Of a stretch of 64,000 nt of DNA, positions 25,548-34,560 are shown in pieces. Each line of letters starts with the position of its first letter. The stretch's first letter is position 1. The position numbers and the translations under genes were made by a program. Source of the DNA: Sphingobacteriaceae bacterium (GTDB lineage Bacteria > Bacteroidota > Bacteroidia > Sphingobacteriales > Sphingobacteriaceae). The DNA lies in assembly GCA_014380615.1 (NCBI GenBank), contig JACMJM010000044.1, forward strand, positions 124,001 to 188,000. Direction: 5' to 3'. The notes under the pieces are model-generated. The model saw only the letters and a program-made list of their open reading frames with translations. It was not told the origin of the DNA and did no database searches.

Positions 25548-26768
25548 TTAAAGATTATATATTAATTTATCACTTAAGTTTTTTCTCTGTTGCTCATTAA
25601 ATCGTTTAGCACTTTTACTGGCCCCGTAGATGTTGCCAATATAAAAGCTTAAATTAAAAACGCCGGTGAGCATGCTCATGCCGTAATTTTTATTTTTTAT
25701 GTTAGAATAGGTGGCATAGGTTAATAATCCGTTAATGATGAAGGCTGAGACAGCTGTTTGTTTATGTCCTGAATACGCATACCCTGCGCCCGGAACGATA
25801 GAAATTAGTGCAGCTATTTCAGGCTTTTTAGTTTTTAACGGCAAGCTTGACTTTAAAAGTGATAATTTATCGTCCAGTATCTTTTGAGCGACAGGCAGAT
25901 CCTTTAGCTTATTCAGTGCCATTGCAGATTCTTCCCATTGGTATTGCCTGGCATAAAACCTTGCCTCGGCAGAATGAAGCTTTACCTTTAAATACTTATC
26001 CGTAGTATTTTCAGCGGCTTTATTAATTATTTGAAGAGCCTTATCATAGTTGGCAAGGCTTGAATAGTTTAAAGATAGTTCATATAATATTTCCGGATCT
26101 GCTTTTAGATGCTTAGGGCATTTCATTTCAAACGCATAAATAGCTTTTTCGAATTCCCCGAGTGCTCGTAAACAAATTAATTCGTTGATGAATAATTCCG
26201 GGCTAATAATCTGCTGTCTATATTTGCTGCGGTTTATTTCCAATAACGCCTCGTGAAAAAGCCCCTCATTAATTAGGCTTTTAATTAATTTTATTGCTGA
26301 TTCTGCATCTTTTGCCGTGTCAGCGTACGAATAAAAATATTGATTGCCTTTATAATATAGCTCATTCGGAGGATTGTCGTAATGGGGGTAATCTAAGTTT
26401 TTAAAGCCGTTGGCTCTAAGGGTGAGAGAATAATTTCGCTGGTCATGCCCACAGCGTAATAACCTGTCGGAGACTAGTAAAAATGCCTCAACAAAGCTCG
26501 TCTCTTTGAATGATTTTAACCCGAAATTTGAACAACTGGGATACATAGGACATTCCTGCCCCCTTATTTCACTAATATACTTTTGGTAAAAATTAATATA
26601 ATCACCAGTTGATGATTCTTTGTCTTTCAAATTTGTATTGAAAAAATTCGAGCCTGACTTTAAAATTTTTCCATCGACTCTTTCGGTAATGGATTGGGAT
26701 TTAAGATTAAATGCGATTAAATACAAGCAGACGCATATTAGCCCCTTTGTTGATTTATGGTAGAACAA
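25548..26768 (-). CDS. YidD-domain protein fused to TPR-like repeats and a C-terminal membrane region
   Basis: Start uncertain: TTG at 26768 gives 406 residues with a good signal peptide (KGLICVCLYLIAFNLKSQ), while GTG at 26828 adds 20 residues. Near the N-terminus is a YidD/DUF37 domain: 'YINFYQKYISEIRGQECPMY', then 'PSCSNFGLKSF' and 'LLRCGHD', the Cys-rich signature of the membrane insertion efficiency factor. Then come about 150 residues of helical TPR-like repeats ('ANYDKALQIINKAAE'), and finally 'ALISIVPGAGYAYSGHKQTA' with two or more membrane helices. Stand-alone YidD is about 70-90 residues, so this is a fusion. It may help assemble or monitor envelope proteins; this is inference. Confidence 0.8.
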   Translation of the reverse strand: MFYHKSTKGLICVCLYLIAFNLKSQSITERVDGKILKSGSNFFNTNLKDKESSTGDYINFYQKYISEIRGQECPMYPSCSNFGLKSFKETSFVEAFLLVSDRLLRCGHDQRNYSLTLRANGFKNLDYPHYDNPPNELYYKGNQYFYSYADTAKDAESAIKLIKSLINEGLFHEALLEINRSKYRQQIISPELFINELICLRALGEFEKAIYAFEMKCPKHLKADPEILYELSLNYSSLANYDKALQIINKAAENTTDKYLKVKLHSAEARFYARQYQWEESAMALNKLKDLPVAQKILDDKLSLLKSSLPLKTKKPEIAALISIVPGAGYAYSGHKQTAVSAFIINGLLTYATYSNIKNKNYGMSMLTGVFNLSFYIGNIYGASKSAKRFNEQQRKNLSDKLIYNL

Positions 26769-26911
26769 AATGTATAAATAAGTAAGACTAAATTTGCACG
26801 CAAAACTAAAATAAAAAGTTAAACACACTAGAGTTATACCAACTATATTTCAATATGTCTAAAACTATTACTTGTTCATAACTTCTTTTATGTGGCGTTG
26901 TATGTTTGATA

Positions 26912-26919
26912 TATCTTTG
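26912..26919 (+). promoter_or_regulatory. Candidate -7 promoter box for the riboswitch-nrdBA transcript
   Basis: TATCTTTG fits TAnnTTTG and lies just before the riboswitch. A second match, TATGTTTG, lies 11 bases upstream. No TTG at an ideal distance was found, so which box is used is open. Confidence 0.4.
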
Positions 26920-26947
26920 TTTCAATAAGTTCTTTCACATATATCAT

Positions 26948-27130
26948 TCAGGTTCGTTGTTAAGCTTAGGCTGAGCTGCGATTAAAAGGGAACCGGGTTA
27001 AAATCCCGGGCTGACGTGCAACTGTAAGTATTTTTAAATACAAGCCAGACACCTGCCAGATGATTTTGTCAAAACTTTCACGTATAAGGTTTTGACGAAA
27101 GCTCGTCTCCGTATAGCAACCGCTTAAGGA
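26948..27130 (+). ncRNA. Cobalamin (B12) riboswitch controlling nrdB-nrdA
   Basis: The conserved aptamer core is visible: AAAAGGGAACCGGG (26993-27006 region), AAATCCCGGGCTG, GCAACTGTAAG, and the B12 box AAGCCAGACACCTGCC (27042-27057). A P-type stem GGGAACCGGG... CCCGGG and a short hairpin between TGTAAGTATT and AAATACAAGC are present. Downstream, TTTGTCAAAAC and GTTTTGACGAAA form a hairpin that may be part of the expression platform, before the nrdB start at 27183. B12 binding usually lowers expression, as known for B12-independent reductases in other bacteria. Confidence 0.92.
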
Positions 27131-27182
27131 TTACCCGTCTTTTGTCAATTCCTGTTTCGCATTTATTTAATCAAAAACCGCT

Positions 27183-28154
27183 ATGCAACAGGATGAAGTA
27201 TTATTAAAAGAAAACAAGGATCGTTTCGTGATCCTGCCCATCAATTATCCCGCTATCTGGGAGATGTACAAAAAACATGAAGCCAGCTTCTGGACGGCCG
27301 AAGAAATTGATCTTTCTGGCGACTTGAAAGACTGGGAAAATCTCAACTCTGGTGAAAAGCATTTTGTGTCGCACATCCTGGCTTTCTTCGCCGCCAGCGA
27401 TGGTATTGTAAATGAAAACCTGGCGGTAAATTTTATGAATGAAGTTCAAGTGCCCGAGGCACGCTGTTTCTATGGATTTCAGATCATGATGGAGAATATC
27501 CACTCCGAAACCTACGCATTACTTATCGATACCTACATTAAAGATCATGCGGAAAAGAATCATCTGTTTCACGCCATTGAAACAGTTCCCTGTGTTAAAA
27601 AGAAAGCCGAATGGGCGTTAAGATGGATCAATAACGGCACCTTTGCACAAAGACTGGTAGCTTTCGCAGCTGTTGAAGGGATCTTTTTTAGCGGCAGCTT
27701 CTGTTCTATTTTTTGGCTTAAAAAAAGAGGATTAATGCCGGGCTTAACTTTTAGTAACGAGCTGATCTCGCGCGATGAAGGGATGCACTGCGAGTTCGCA
27801 TGTCTGCTTTATGGAATGTTGGCGAACCGGCTTCCGCAGGAGGAAGTACACCAAATAATTTCTGATGCTGTAAGTATTGAGAAGGAATTTATTACCGATG
27901 CCTTGCCTGTAGCCCTTATCGGGATGAACGCTAATTTGATGAGCCAGTATATTGAATTTGTTGCAGACAGGTGGCTGGCTGAACTGGGGTATGATAAGAT
28001 CTTCCTTTCTTCAAACCCCTTCGACTTTATGGAGATGATCTCCCTGCAGGGAAAAACTAATTTCTTCGAAAAGCGAGTAGGCGATTACCAGAAAAGCGGC
28101 GTCCTCTCAACTAACGAAAGCAGTCAGGCATTCTCACTTGATGAGGATTTTTAA
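27183..28154 (+). CDS. nrdB: Ribonucleoside-diphosphate reductase, class Ia small (radical) subunit
   Basis: 323 residues close to the eukaryote-like R2 subtype. Iron ligands and radical: Asp73 in '[11 protein letters not shown]', Glu104 and His107 in 'MENIHSETY', and the radical Tyr111 at the end of that motif. '[17 protein letters not shown]' and '[14 protein letters not shown]' are shared with mouse R2. The subunit holds the diferric-tyrosyl radical that starts ribonucleotide reduction and needs oxygen. It is the first gene after the cobalamin riboswitch, with nrdA following. Confidence 0.96.
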   Translation: MQQDEVLLKENKDRFVILPINYPAIWEMYKKHEASFWTAEEIDLSGDLKDWENLNSGEKHFVSHILAFFAASDGIVNENLAVNFMNEVQVPEARCFYGFQIMMENIHSETYALLIDTYIKDHAEKNHLFHAIETVPCVKKKAEWALRWINNGTFAQRLVAFAAVEGIFFSGSFCSIFWLKKRGLMPGLTFSNELISRDEGMHCEFACLLYGMLANRLPQEEVHQIISDAVSIEKEFITDALPVALIGMNANLMSQYIEFVADRWLAELGYDKIFLSSNPFDFMEMISLQGKTNFFEKRVGDYQKSGVLSTNESSQAFSLDEDF

Positions 28155-28164
28155 GAGGGTATCT

Positions 28165-28238
28165 GGTATCAAGATGCAAGTATCATGACTTGGTGCTAAA
28201 AAATTATTGTGACTCAGCTAGTCGTCAGTCTTGATACC
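28165..28238. repeat. Inverted repeat GGTATCAAGA...TCTTGATACC between nrdB and nrdA
   Basis: The 10-bp arms at 28165-28174 and 28229-28238 are exact reverse complements, with about 54 bases between them, including AAGTATCATGACTTGG and GACTCAGCTAGTC. Nothing coding is seen in the 110-bp gap. From memory such TATCAAGA palindromes occur in many Sphingobacteriaceae gaps. It sits inside an operon, so it may set the nrdB/nrdA ratio. Confidence 0.65.
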
Positions 28239-28265
28239 TGATTCTAGCTACATTATACTTCAATT

Positions 28266-30644
28266 ATGTTTGTAATAAAAAGAGACGGCAGAAAAGAAAC
28301 CGTTAAATTCGATAAAATAACCGCCCGCATAGAAAAATTATGCTATAGTCTTAACCCGGCATTGGTAGACCCTATTGATGTTGCCAAGAAAGTAATTGAA
28401 GGTTTGTTTGATGGCGTAACCACCTCAGAACTTGATAACCTTGCGGCAGAGACTGCGGCATCTTTAACTACCAAGCACCCGGATTACGCGCTGCTTGCTT
28501 CCCGCATCGCGGTGTCGAATCTGCATAAAAATACTACTAAGTCATTTTCCGATACTATGCGGAAACTTCATCAATATATTGACCCTAAAATTGGGAAACC
28601 AGCCGCGTTAATTGCTGACGATGTAATGGAGATTATTGAAGCAAATAGCAGCATTTTAGACAGCACTATTATATACGACCGCGATTTCGGATTCGATTAC
28701 TTTGGATTCAAAACCCTCGAAAAGTCGTATTTGCTGAAGCTCGACGGTCAAATAGCCGAACGCCCTCAGCATATGTTTATGCGCGTGGCAGTGGGTATCC
28801 ATAAAAAGGATATTGATAGCGCAATTAAAACCTATAATCTTATTAGCGAGCGCTGGTTTACTCACGCTACTCCTACCTTATTTAATGCGGGTACACCTAA
28901 GCCGCAAATGTCATCCTGCTTTCTTTTAACCATGAAAGATGATAGCATCGACGGGATCTATGATACTCTTAAACAAACTGCCAAGATCTCCCAAAGTGCT
29001 GGCGGTATCGGGATAAGTATACACAACGTTAGGGCTACCGGATCATACATCAGCGGAACCAATGGTACCAGTAATGGAATTGTACCCATGCTAAGAGTGT
29101 TTAATGATACTGCCAGATACGTTGATCAAGGTGGCGGGAAGCGTAAAGGTGCCTTTGCTGTATATCTCGAGCCATGGCATGCCGATGTATTTGAATTTCT
29201 GGATTTAAGGAAAAATCACGGAAAAGAGGAGATGCGTGCCCGCGATTTATTCCTGGCGCTTTGGATTTGTGACCTGTTTATGGAGCGGGTTGAAGCTAAT
29301 GGAGACTGGAGCTTATTTTGCCCGCATGAAGCGCCCGGCTTACACGAATGCTATGGCGAAGAATTTAACCGCTTATATGCGCAATATGAGCAGGAGGGAA
29401 GAGCGAGAAAAACTGTAAAGGCCCAGGAGTTGTGGTTTGCTATTTTAGATGCCCAGGTAGAAACGGGCACTCCATACTTGTTGTACAAGGATGCTGCTAA
29501 CTCAAAATCAAACCAGCAGAATTTGGGCACAATTAAAAGTTCTAATCTCTGTACCGAAATATTGGAATATACATCGGCAGATGAGATCGCTGTTTGCAAC
29601 CTCGCCTCGCTCGCTTTACCCCGCTTTATCATCGATGGCGTATTCGATCATCAAAAATTGTATGAGGTTACTTATCAGGTAACGTTAAATCTAAATAAGA
29701 TCATCGATAATAATTATTACCCGGTTGAAGAGGCGCGTAATTCTAACCTGCGGCATCGCCCTGTGGGCCTTGGTGTTCAGGGATTGGCGGATGCTTTTAT
29801 CCTGTTAAGAATGCCATTCGAGAGCCCTGAGGCCCAGCAGTTAAACAAAGAAATATTTGAAACGATTTATTTTGCTGCTATGACCGCTTCAAAAGATCTT
29901 GCCATACAAGAGGGTGCTTATGAATCTTTTAAAGGTTCACCTCTTTCGCAGGGAAAGTTTCAATTCGACCTTTGGAATGTAAAACCGGCTAGTGATCGTT
30001 GGGATTGGGAGAATCTTCGTTTGGACGTAATGAATCATGGAGTAAGAAATTCCTTATTGGTGGCGCCTATGCCTACTGCTTCTACTTCTCAAATTCTTGG
30101 AAATAATGAATGCTTTGAACCTTACACCTCGAATATCTATACGCGTCGCGTATTAAGCGGTGAGTTTATTGTGGTTAACAAACATCTTTTAAAAGATCTT
30201 GTAAATCTGGGGCTGTGGAATAACGATATCAAAAATAAAATCATAACGGCAAATGGCTCTATTCAGGATATCGCTGAAATTCCATCAGATATTAAAGAGT
30301 TGTATAAAACGGTTTGGGAAATTAAAATGCGTACCATCATAGATATGGCTGCCGACAGGGGAGCCTATATTTGCCAGTCGCAATCTTTAAATTTGTTTAT
30401 CAACTCGCCCAATTCTTCTAAACTTACATCTATGCACTTCTACGCATGGAAAAAGGGCTTAAAAACCGGAATGTATTATTTACGTACCCAGGCCGCATCG
30501 CAAGCTGTTAAATTTACAGTCGAAAATCAGGCGGGCAAGAATATGGAACCGGTAATTCCGGGAATAGTTGAGGCGATTGCTGATGAAATTCCCGAGGGTC
30601 CGGTTTGTTCGATAGAAGAAGGATGTGTGACGTGTTCAGCGTAA
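28266..30644 (+). CDS. nrdA: Ribonucleoside-diphosphate reductase, class Ia large (catalytic) subunit
   Basis: 792 residues. An ATP-cone allosteric domain ('[20 protein letters not shown]') opens the protein, followed by the ten-stranded barrel with '[20 protein letters not shown]', '[20 protein letters not shown]', 'NLCTEI', '[10 protein letters not shown]' and '[20 protein letters not shown]'. The C-terminal redox cysteines are in 'EEGCVTCSA', which hand electrons from thioredoxin or glutaredoxin to the active site. Co-transcribed with nrdB and so under B12 control. The 3' gap holds a large inverted repeat that may end the transcript. Confidence 0.97.
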   Translation: MFVIKRDGRKETVKFDKITARIEKLCYSLNPALVDPIDVAKKVIEGLFDGVTTSELDNLAAETAASLTTKHPDYALLASRIAVSNLHKNTTKSFSDTMRKLHQYIDPKIGKPAALIADDVMEIIEANSSILDSTIIYDRDFGFDYFGFKTLEKSYLLKLDGQIAERPQHMFMRVAVGIHKKDIDSAIKTYNLISERWFTHATPTLFNAGTPKPQMSSCFLLTMKDDSIDGIYDTLKQTAKISQSAGGIGISIHNVRATGSYISGTNGTSNGIVPMLRVFNDTARYVDQGGGKRKGAFAVYLEPWHADVFEFLDLRKNHGKEEMRARDLFLALWICDLFMERVEANGDWSLFCPHEAPGLHECYGEEFNRLYAQYEQEGRARKTVKAQELWFAILDAQVETGTPYLLYKDAANSKSNQQNLGTIKSSNLCTEILEYTSADEIAVCNLASLALPRFIIDGVFDHQKLYEVTYQVTLNLNKIIDNNYYPVEEARNSNLRHRPVGLGVQGLADAFILLRMPFESPEAQQLNKEIFETIYFAAMTASKDLAIQEGAYESFKGSPLSQGKFQFDLWNVKPASDRWDWENLRLDVMNHGVRNSLLVAPMPTASTSQILGNNECFEPYTSNIYTRRVLSGEFIVVNKHLLKDLVNLGLWNNDIKNKIITANGSIQDIAEIPSDIKELYKTVWEIKMRTIIDMAADRGAYICQSQSLNLFINSPNSSKLTSMHFYAWKKGLKTGMYYLRTQAASQAVKFTVENQAGKNMEPVIPGIVEAIADEIPEGPVCSIEEGCVTCSA

Positions 30645-30651
30645 AGAAAGG

Positions 30652-30769
30652 ATTTGCGAATTAAGATTTTAGATTTACGAATAGGCCTGCTTGACGCACA
30701 TCGGGAAACCTAACTCTTAAACAATCTGCTAATTGCTTAATCGTAAATCTAAAATCTTAATTCGTAAAT
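30652..30769. repeat. 118-bp element with 29-bp terminal inverted repeats, after nrdA
   Basis: Arms 30652-30680 and 30741-30769 are reverse complements with one mismatch over 29 bp; the 60-bp middle has no long frame. The arms contain TTAGATTTACG and AAATCTAAAATC. The element occupies the whole gap between nrdA and the CWC gene, with its right end 6 bp before the CWC start. It may be a MITE or a repeat of the Bacteroidota intergenic type; transcription through it would give a very stable hairpin. Confidence 0.8.
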
Positions 30770-30775
30770 AGAAAG

Positions 30776-31009
30776 ATGATTAAACACGAAATAATTCAAT
30801 GCGAGCGCTGTAGTACCCGAATTGAATGCAAAGCAAATTCGTATACTAAGTGCCAGTGTACCGCAGTTCAGTTGAGCTTGAATGAAACGCAATATGTGAG
30901 CGAAAATTTCGAGGGATGTTTATGTGCGGCCTGTTTGCTGGATTTAAAAAAAGAGTATCATCATTACATCAATAGCGTGTCTGATGAAGTGGATGCTTCA
31001 AATTTGTAA
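30776..31009 (+). CDS. Cysteine-rich CWC family protein
   Basis: 77 residues with eight cysteines at 9, 12, 18, 26, 28, 48, 50 and 53. The spacing (CxxC, CxC, CxCxxC) and the aromatic patches match the small CWC zinc-ribbon-like family, whose role is unknown. There is no signal peptide. It lies directly behind the inverted repeat after nrdA and 57 bp before fabG. Metal binding is likely from the cysteine pattern, not shown. Confidence 0.75.
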   Translation: MIKHEIIQCERCSTRIECKANSYTKCQCTAVQLSLNETQYVSENFEGCLCAACLLDLKKEYHHYINSVSDEVDASNL

Positions 31010-31066
31010 TGTGTCTTTCTGTGTTTATTCAAAAAATTCTAACTTCACGCACAAATTAAAAAGCGT

Positions 31067-31810
31067 ATGAAATTACTTGAAGGAAAAACAGCACTGATCA
31101 CAGGAGCTTCAAAAGGTATTGGTCGTAAAATAGCCGAAAAGTTTGCTGAACATGGTGCCAATGTTGCCTTTACATACCTGTCGTCTGTTGAAAAAGGACA
31201 GGCATTAGAACAGGAATTGCAATCATCAGGAACTAAAGTTAAAGGTTATCGTTCTGATGCCTCTAAGTTCGACCAGGCCGAGCAATTGATTAATGATATA
31301 GTTGCAGATTTTGGCACCGTCGATATAGTAGTTAATAACGCCGGGATTACAAAGGATGGTTTGTTAATGCGGATGAGTGAGCAACAATGGGATGAAGTAC
31401 TTGAGGTGAACTTAAAATCGATTTTTAATGTTACTAAGGCTGCTTCTAAAATCATGATGAAGAACCGTAAAGGTGTATTTATTAATATGAGTTCGGTAGT
31501 TGGTGTTCAGGGGAATGCCGGTCAAGGTAATTACGCAGCCTCTAAAGCTGGTATCATTGGTTTTTCTAAGTCGATGGCTAAAGAATTGGGTTCGAGAAAC
31601 ATTCGGACAAACGTTGTTGCTCCGGGTTTTATTAAAACCGAGATGACCGAAGTGCTTGATCCGAAGGTTGTTGAAGGTTGGGAAGCTGGAATCCCTTTGA
31701 AGCGTGCGGGAGAAACCGAAGACGTAGCCAACGCATGCGTGTTCTTAGCTTCTGATTTAAGTTCCTACATCACCGGTCAGGTAATTGCCGTTGACGGAGG
31801 GATGTTATAA
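31067..31810 (+). CDS. fabG: 3-oxoacyl-[acyl-carrier-protein] reductase FabG
   Basis: 247-residue classical short-chain dehydrogenase that reduces 3-oxoacyl-ACP with NADPH in fatty-acid elongation. The cofactor motif is TGASKGIG (residues 12-19), 'NNAG' at 90-93, and the catalytic residues are Ser143, Tyr156 and Lys160 in 'NYAASKAG'. The ending 'SSYITGQVIAVDGGML' is typical of FabG. Other fatty-acid genes are not adjacent. The large membrane protein gene follows after 50 bp on the same strand. Confidence 0.94.
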   Translation: MKLLEGKTALITGASKGIGRKIAEKFAEHGANVAFTYLSSVEKGQALEQELQSSGTKVKGYRSDASKFDQAEQLINDIVADFGTVDIVVNNAGITKDGLLMRMSEQQWDEVLEVNLKSIFNVTKAASKIMMKNRKGVFINMSSVVGVQGNAGQGNYAASKAGIIGFSKSMAKELGSRNIRTNVVAPGFIKTEMTEVLDPKVVEGWEAGIPLKRAGETEDVANACVFLASDLSSYITGQVIAVDGGML

Positions 31811-31860
31811 GTGTAACGATTAGGTTAAAGCCGTATAAGTTCAAAACCTTTAAATAAAAA

Positions 31861-33963
31861 ATGGCATATTTACGTTCTGTAGATATGCTTTTTTTATTTC
31901 AGCTTCAGTTTACTACCGCTACTTTTTTCTGGATGCTGTTCTGCATTTTGCTGGGCATTGCATATGCCTGTTTGCTGTACAGGCCGGGAAAGCTTAACCC
32001 GCAGAATAAAATCCTGTTCGCTTTACGTAGTGTGGCGGTGGCAATTATTGCCTTCCTTTTAGTTGCGCCAGCGATCAGGTTTATCGGCAAATCAACTGAG
32101 AAGCCTCTTATTATACTCGCCCAGGATAATTCTGCCTCCATTTCTATATCAAGGCCTGCTGGCTTCAATCTTAACGGCTATACAGGGCAATTTAAAGCCC
32201 TGGAGCAAGAACTTTCAAAAGAATACGAACTGAAGCCGCTTACCTTTGGAGCGGCAATTAAACCGGGACTTAACCCAGGGTACAAAGAACCCCTTTCTGA
32301 TATAAATTCTGTTTTTAAATATATTAATGAACAGTATCCGAACCGTAATATTGGTGCTGTTGTCCTTGCCTCCGATGGAATTTATAATCAGGGGGGAAAC
32401 CCGGAGTATGAAGCCCAAAATCTAAAGTCACCGATATATACTATTGCATTGGGCGATACAATCCCCAAAAGGGATTTATTAATAGCTAATGTCAACTACA
32501 ATAACATTGTATACCTCGATAATGATTTTCAGATAGAGATAAGCGTTGAAGCGTTTCAAAGCCGTGGCGCGGCTAGTCGGCTAACGGTTTCTAACGCTTC
32601 CGGGACTGTTTTTTCAAAGGGTGTTGCGGTAAACTCTAACGAGTATCGCATAAATATTCCTGTAACACTTTCGGCAAGGCGGAAAGGGATTCAGCGTTTT
32701 ACCGTTAATCTTTCGCCTGTTTCCGGCGAACTTTCAACTCAAAATAATACTCAGACTTTTTTTGTCGAAGTAATTGACGGGAAAAATAAAATACTTATTC
32801 TGGCAAACTCACCTCACCCCGATATAACGGCAATTAAGCAGTCTGTAGAATTAAATAAAAACTACGAGATAAAAAGCGTTTTAATCAGCGATTATAAAAG
32901 TTCAGATCTTGGCGACGCAGGCTTACTGATCCTTCACCAACTGCCCTCTTCAGGCAATGATATCCGATCTGTGTTGCAACAGGCGGCTACAAAGCCGATA
33001 TGGTTTATTCTGGGGGCGCAAACTAATCTGCAGGCATTTTCGCAGGTTCAGGATTTGTTAACCATAAATTCTGCGGGAGCTTCGGAAGAAGTAATCGCTA
33101 AGGTAAATCCGAGTTTTTATGATTTTACTTTGTCTGATCAAACCCGTATCAGCCTTCCAGATTTTGCACCCTTAATTGCGCCTTTCGGGAATTACGCGGT
33201 TAAAAATCAGGCTTCGGTACTTTTAAGTCAGCAGATTGGTAAAATCGCTACAGACCGGCCACTATTGCTTTTTTCGAAATCGGGTGAGAAGAAAACGGCG
33301 GTACTTGCCGGAGAAGGTGTTTGGCGGTGGCGTTTGGAGGATTTTAAAGAAAATGGAAATCATCTGGCAACAAACGAATTGCTTAGCAAAGTGATGCAGT
33401 TTATGGTGAGTAAGGATGATAAGCGAAAGTTCAGGGTTTATCCTTCAAAAAACACCTTCGATGAATATGAACATATAATTTTGAATGCTGAACTATACAA
33501 TGAGAACTATGAACTTGTTAATTCTCCTGATGTCTCCGTCGCGTTAAAGCATGATAATAAAACATATCCTTTTCTCTTTAGTAAAACAGGTAGCGGATAT
33601 ATTCTTGATGCGGGGGTATTACCCGCCGGAGAATATTCGTATTCGGCCAGCACACAATTAGGTAAAATAAAGCATACGGCAACAGGGCAGTTTGTAATTA
33701 TACAGCAGCAAACGGAATACCGCCAAACTACCGCTAATCATCAATTACTTTACAATCTTTCTGCTTTAAACGAGGGGGAGTTGGTTTATCCGTCCAATGT
33801 AAAGAGCCTTGCTGATAAGATCAGAAAGAATGAACTGATTAAAACTATTTCCTATGAAGACAGGAAATACGAAGAGTTAATTAGTCTTAAACTAGTGTTT
33901 TTTCTGATCCTTGCCCTTTTATCAGCCGAATGGTTTATTAGAAAAAGAAGCGGCGAAGTCTAG
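31861..33963 (+). CDS. Large VWA-like membrane protein, function unknown
   Basis: 700 residues. Two membrane helices at the start (about 19-40 and 50-75), a long extracytoplasmic region and one C-terminal helix (about 675-695, 'LVFFLILALLSAEWFI'). The region around 'PLIILAQDNSASISI' and 'VVLASDGIYNQGGNPEYE' resembles a von Willebrand A domain with a DxSxS-like metal site, as in Bat-type proteins. Later beta-rich parts look like immunoglobulin-like domains ('FRVYPSKNTFDEYEHIILNA'). Arrangement is like the BatA/BatB-linked large proteins of Bacteroidota, but no MoxR or Bat gene is nearby. Function unknown. Confidence 0.7.
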   Translation: MAYLRSVDMLFLFQLQFTTATFFWMLFCILLGIAYACLLYRPGKLNPQNKILFALRSVAVAIIAFLLVAPAIRFIGKSTEKPLIILAQDNSASISISRPAGFNLNGYTGQFKALEQELSKEYELKPLTFGAAIKPGLNPGYKEPLSDINSVFKYINEQYPNRNIGAVVLASDGIYNQGGNPEYEAQNLKSPIYTIALGDTIPKRDLLIANVNYNNIVYLDNDFQIEISVEAFQSRGAASRLTVSNASGTVFSKGVAVNSNEYRINIPVTLSARRKGIQRFTVNLSPVSGELSTQNNTQTFFVEVIDGKNKILILANSPHPDITAIKQSVELNKNYEIKSVLISDYKSSDLGDAGLLILHQLPSSGNDIRSVLQQAATKPIWFILGAQTNLQAFSQVQDLLTINSAGASEEVIAKVNPSFYDFTLSDQTRISLPDFAPLIAPFGNYAVKNQASVLLSQQIGKIATDRPLLLFSKSGEKKTAVLAGEGVWRWRLEDFKENGNHLATNELLSKVMQFMVSKDDKRKFRVYPSKNTFDEYEHIILNAELYNENYELVNSPDVSVALKHDNKTYPFLFSKTGSGYILDAGVLPAGEYSYSASTQLGKIKHTATGQFVIIQQQTEYRQTTANHQLLYNLSALNEGELVYPSNVKSLADKIRKNELIKTISYEDRKYEELISLKLVFFLILALLSAEWFIRKRSGEV

Positions 33964-33975
33964 GGTAGTGTCATT

Positions 33976-34032
33976 GTACTATGTCAGGCTGAGGAGAGTC
34001 GGACAGAACTTGTATTGAGCCTGACGAAGTAC
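33976..34032. repeat. Imperfect inverted repeat sharing the TTGAGCCTGwCGAA core
   Basis: Arms 33976-33990 and 34018-34032 pair at 13 of 15 positions. The right part TTGAGCCTGACGAA (34015-34028) matches the core in the element at 22.1 kb with one change. The repeat sits between the convergent VWA-like and small exported protein genes, where it may terminate transcription. Confidence 0.7.
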
Positions 34033-34073
34033 TTATGCTGAAAACCAACACGGCATCTATCGTTGACACGACA

Positions 34074-34529
34074 TTAATTGGGTTTCTTTAGATAGAATGG
34101 CAGTATAGATTTTTTGCAGGTCCAGTGCCCCTCTATTACTCCTTCACGGTTTTCCCTGCCGATAAATATTGACAAGTGCTTACTGTTATCAAAACAGTTG
34201 AGCTTCCATACCCTGGTTTCGGTATTGAAGGTTCCGATTATTTTATAATTCTTACTAGTTTTAGCCTCGTAACAGGTTCCTTCAAAGGCGATGGCGGTAT
34301 TTTTATAACGCTTGGAGTTATCGGTAGATTGAAGTGATATTTTAATGTAAGAATAGCCAATGATTTCGCCGATAAGTAGAAGCTTTAAACCCACTGTAGC
34401 GGCAGGCTTAAACACAGCTGAGTTTTTAAGCAAACCTGAGGTGCTTTTCTGCGGAGTTATGGCGGATGTTATGCCCGGCATTAACATCAGAAATCCCATA
34501 AGCATGTAGAAGCTGAAAAATACTTTCAC
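34074..34529 (-). CDS. Small exported protein, unknown function
   Basis: 151 residues with a Sec signal peptide (MKVFFSFYMLMGFLMLMPG...TSA). The mature part is beta-rich with 'IIGYSYIKISLQSTDNSKRY' and 'VWKLNCFDNSKHLSIFIGR', ending in 'FYLKKPN'. It has no recognisable domain. It lies 31 bp after divIC on the same strand and may be its operon partner. A real gene is likely because of the signal peptide and spacing; no function is offered. Confidence 0.6.
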   Translation of the reverse strand: MKVFFSFYMLMGFLMLMPGITSAITPQKSTSGLLKNSAVFKPAATVGLKLLLIGEIIGYSYIKISLQSTDNSKRYKNTAIAFEGTCYEAKTSKNYKIIGTFNTETRVWKLNCFDNSKHLSIFIGRENREGVIEGHWTCKKSILPFYLKKPN

Positions 34530-34560
34530 TAATAAAAAATAGAAGTATTAAAAAAAGGAT

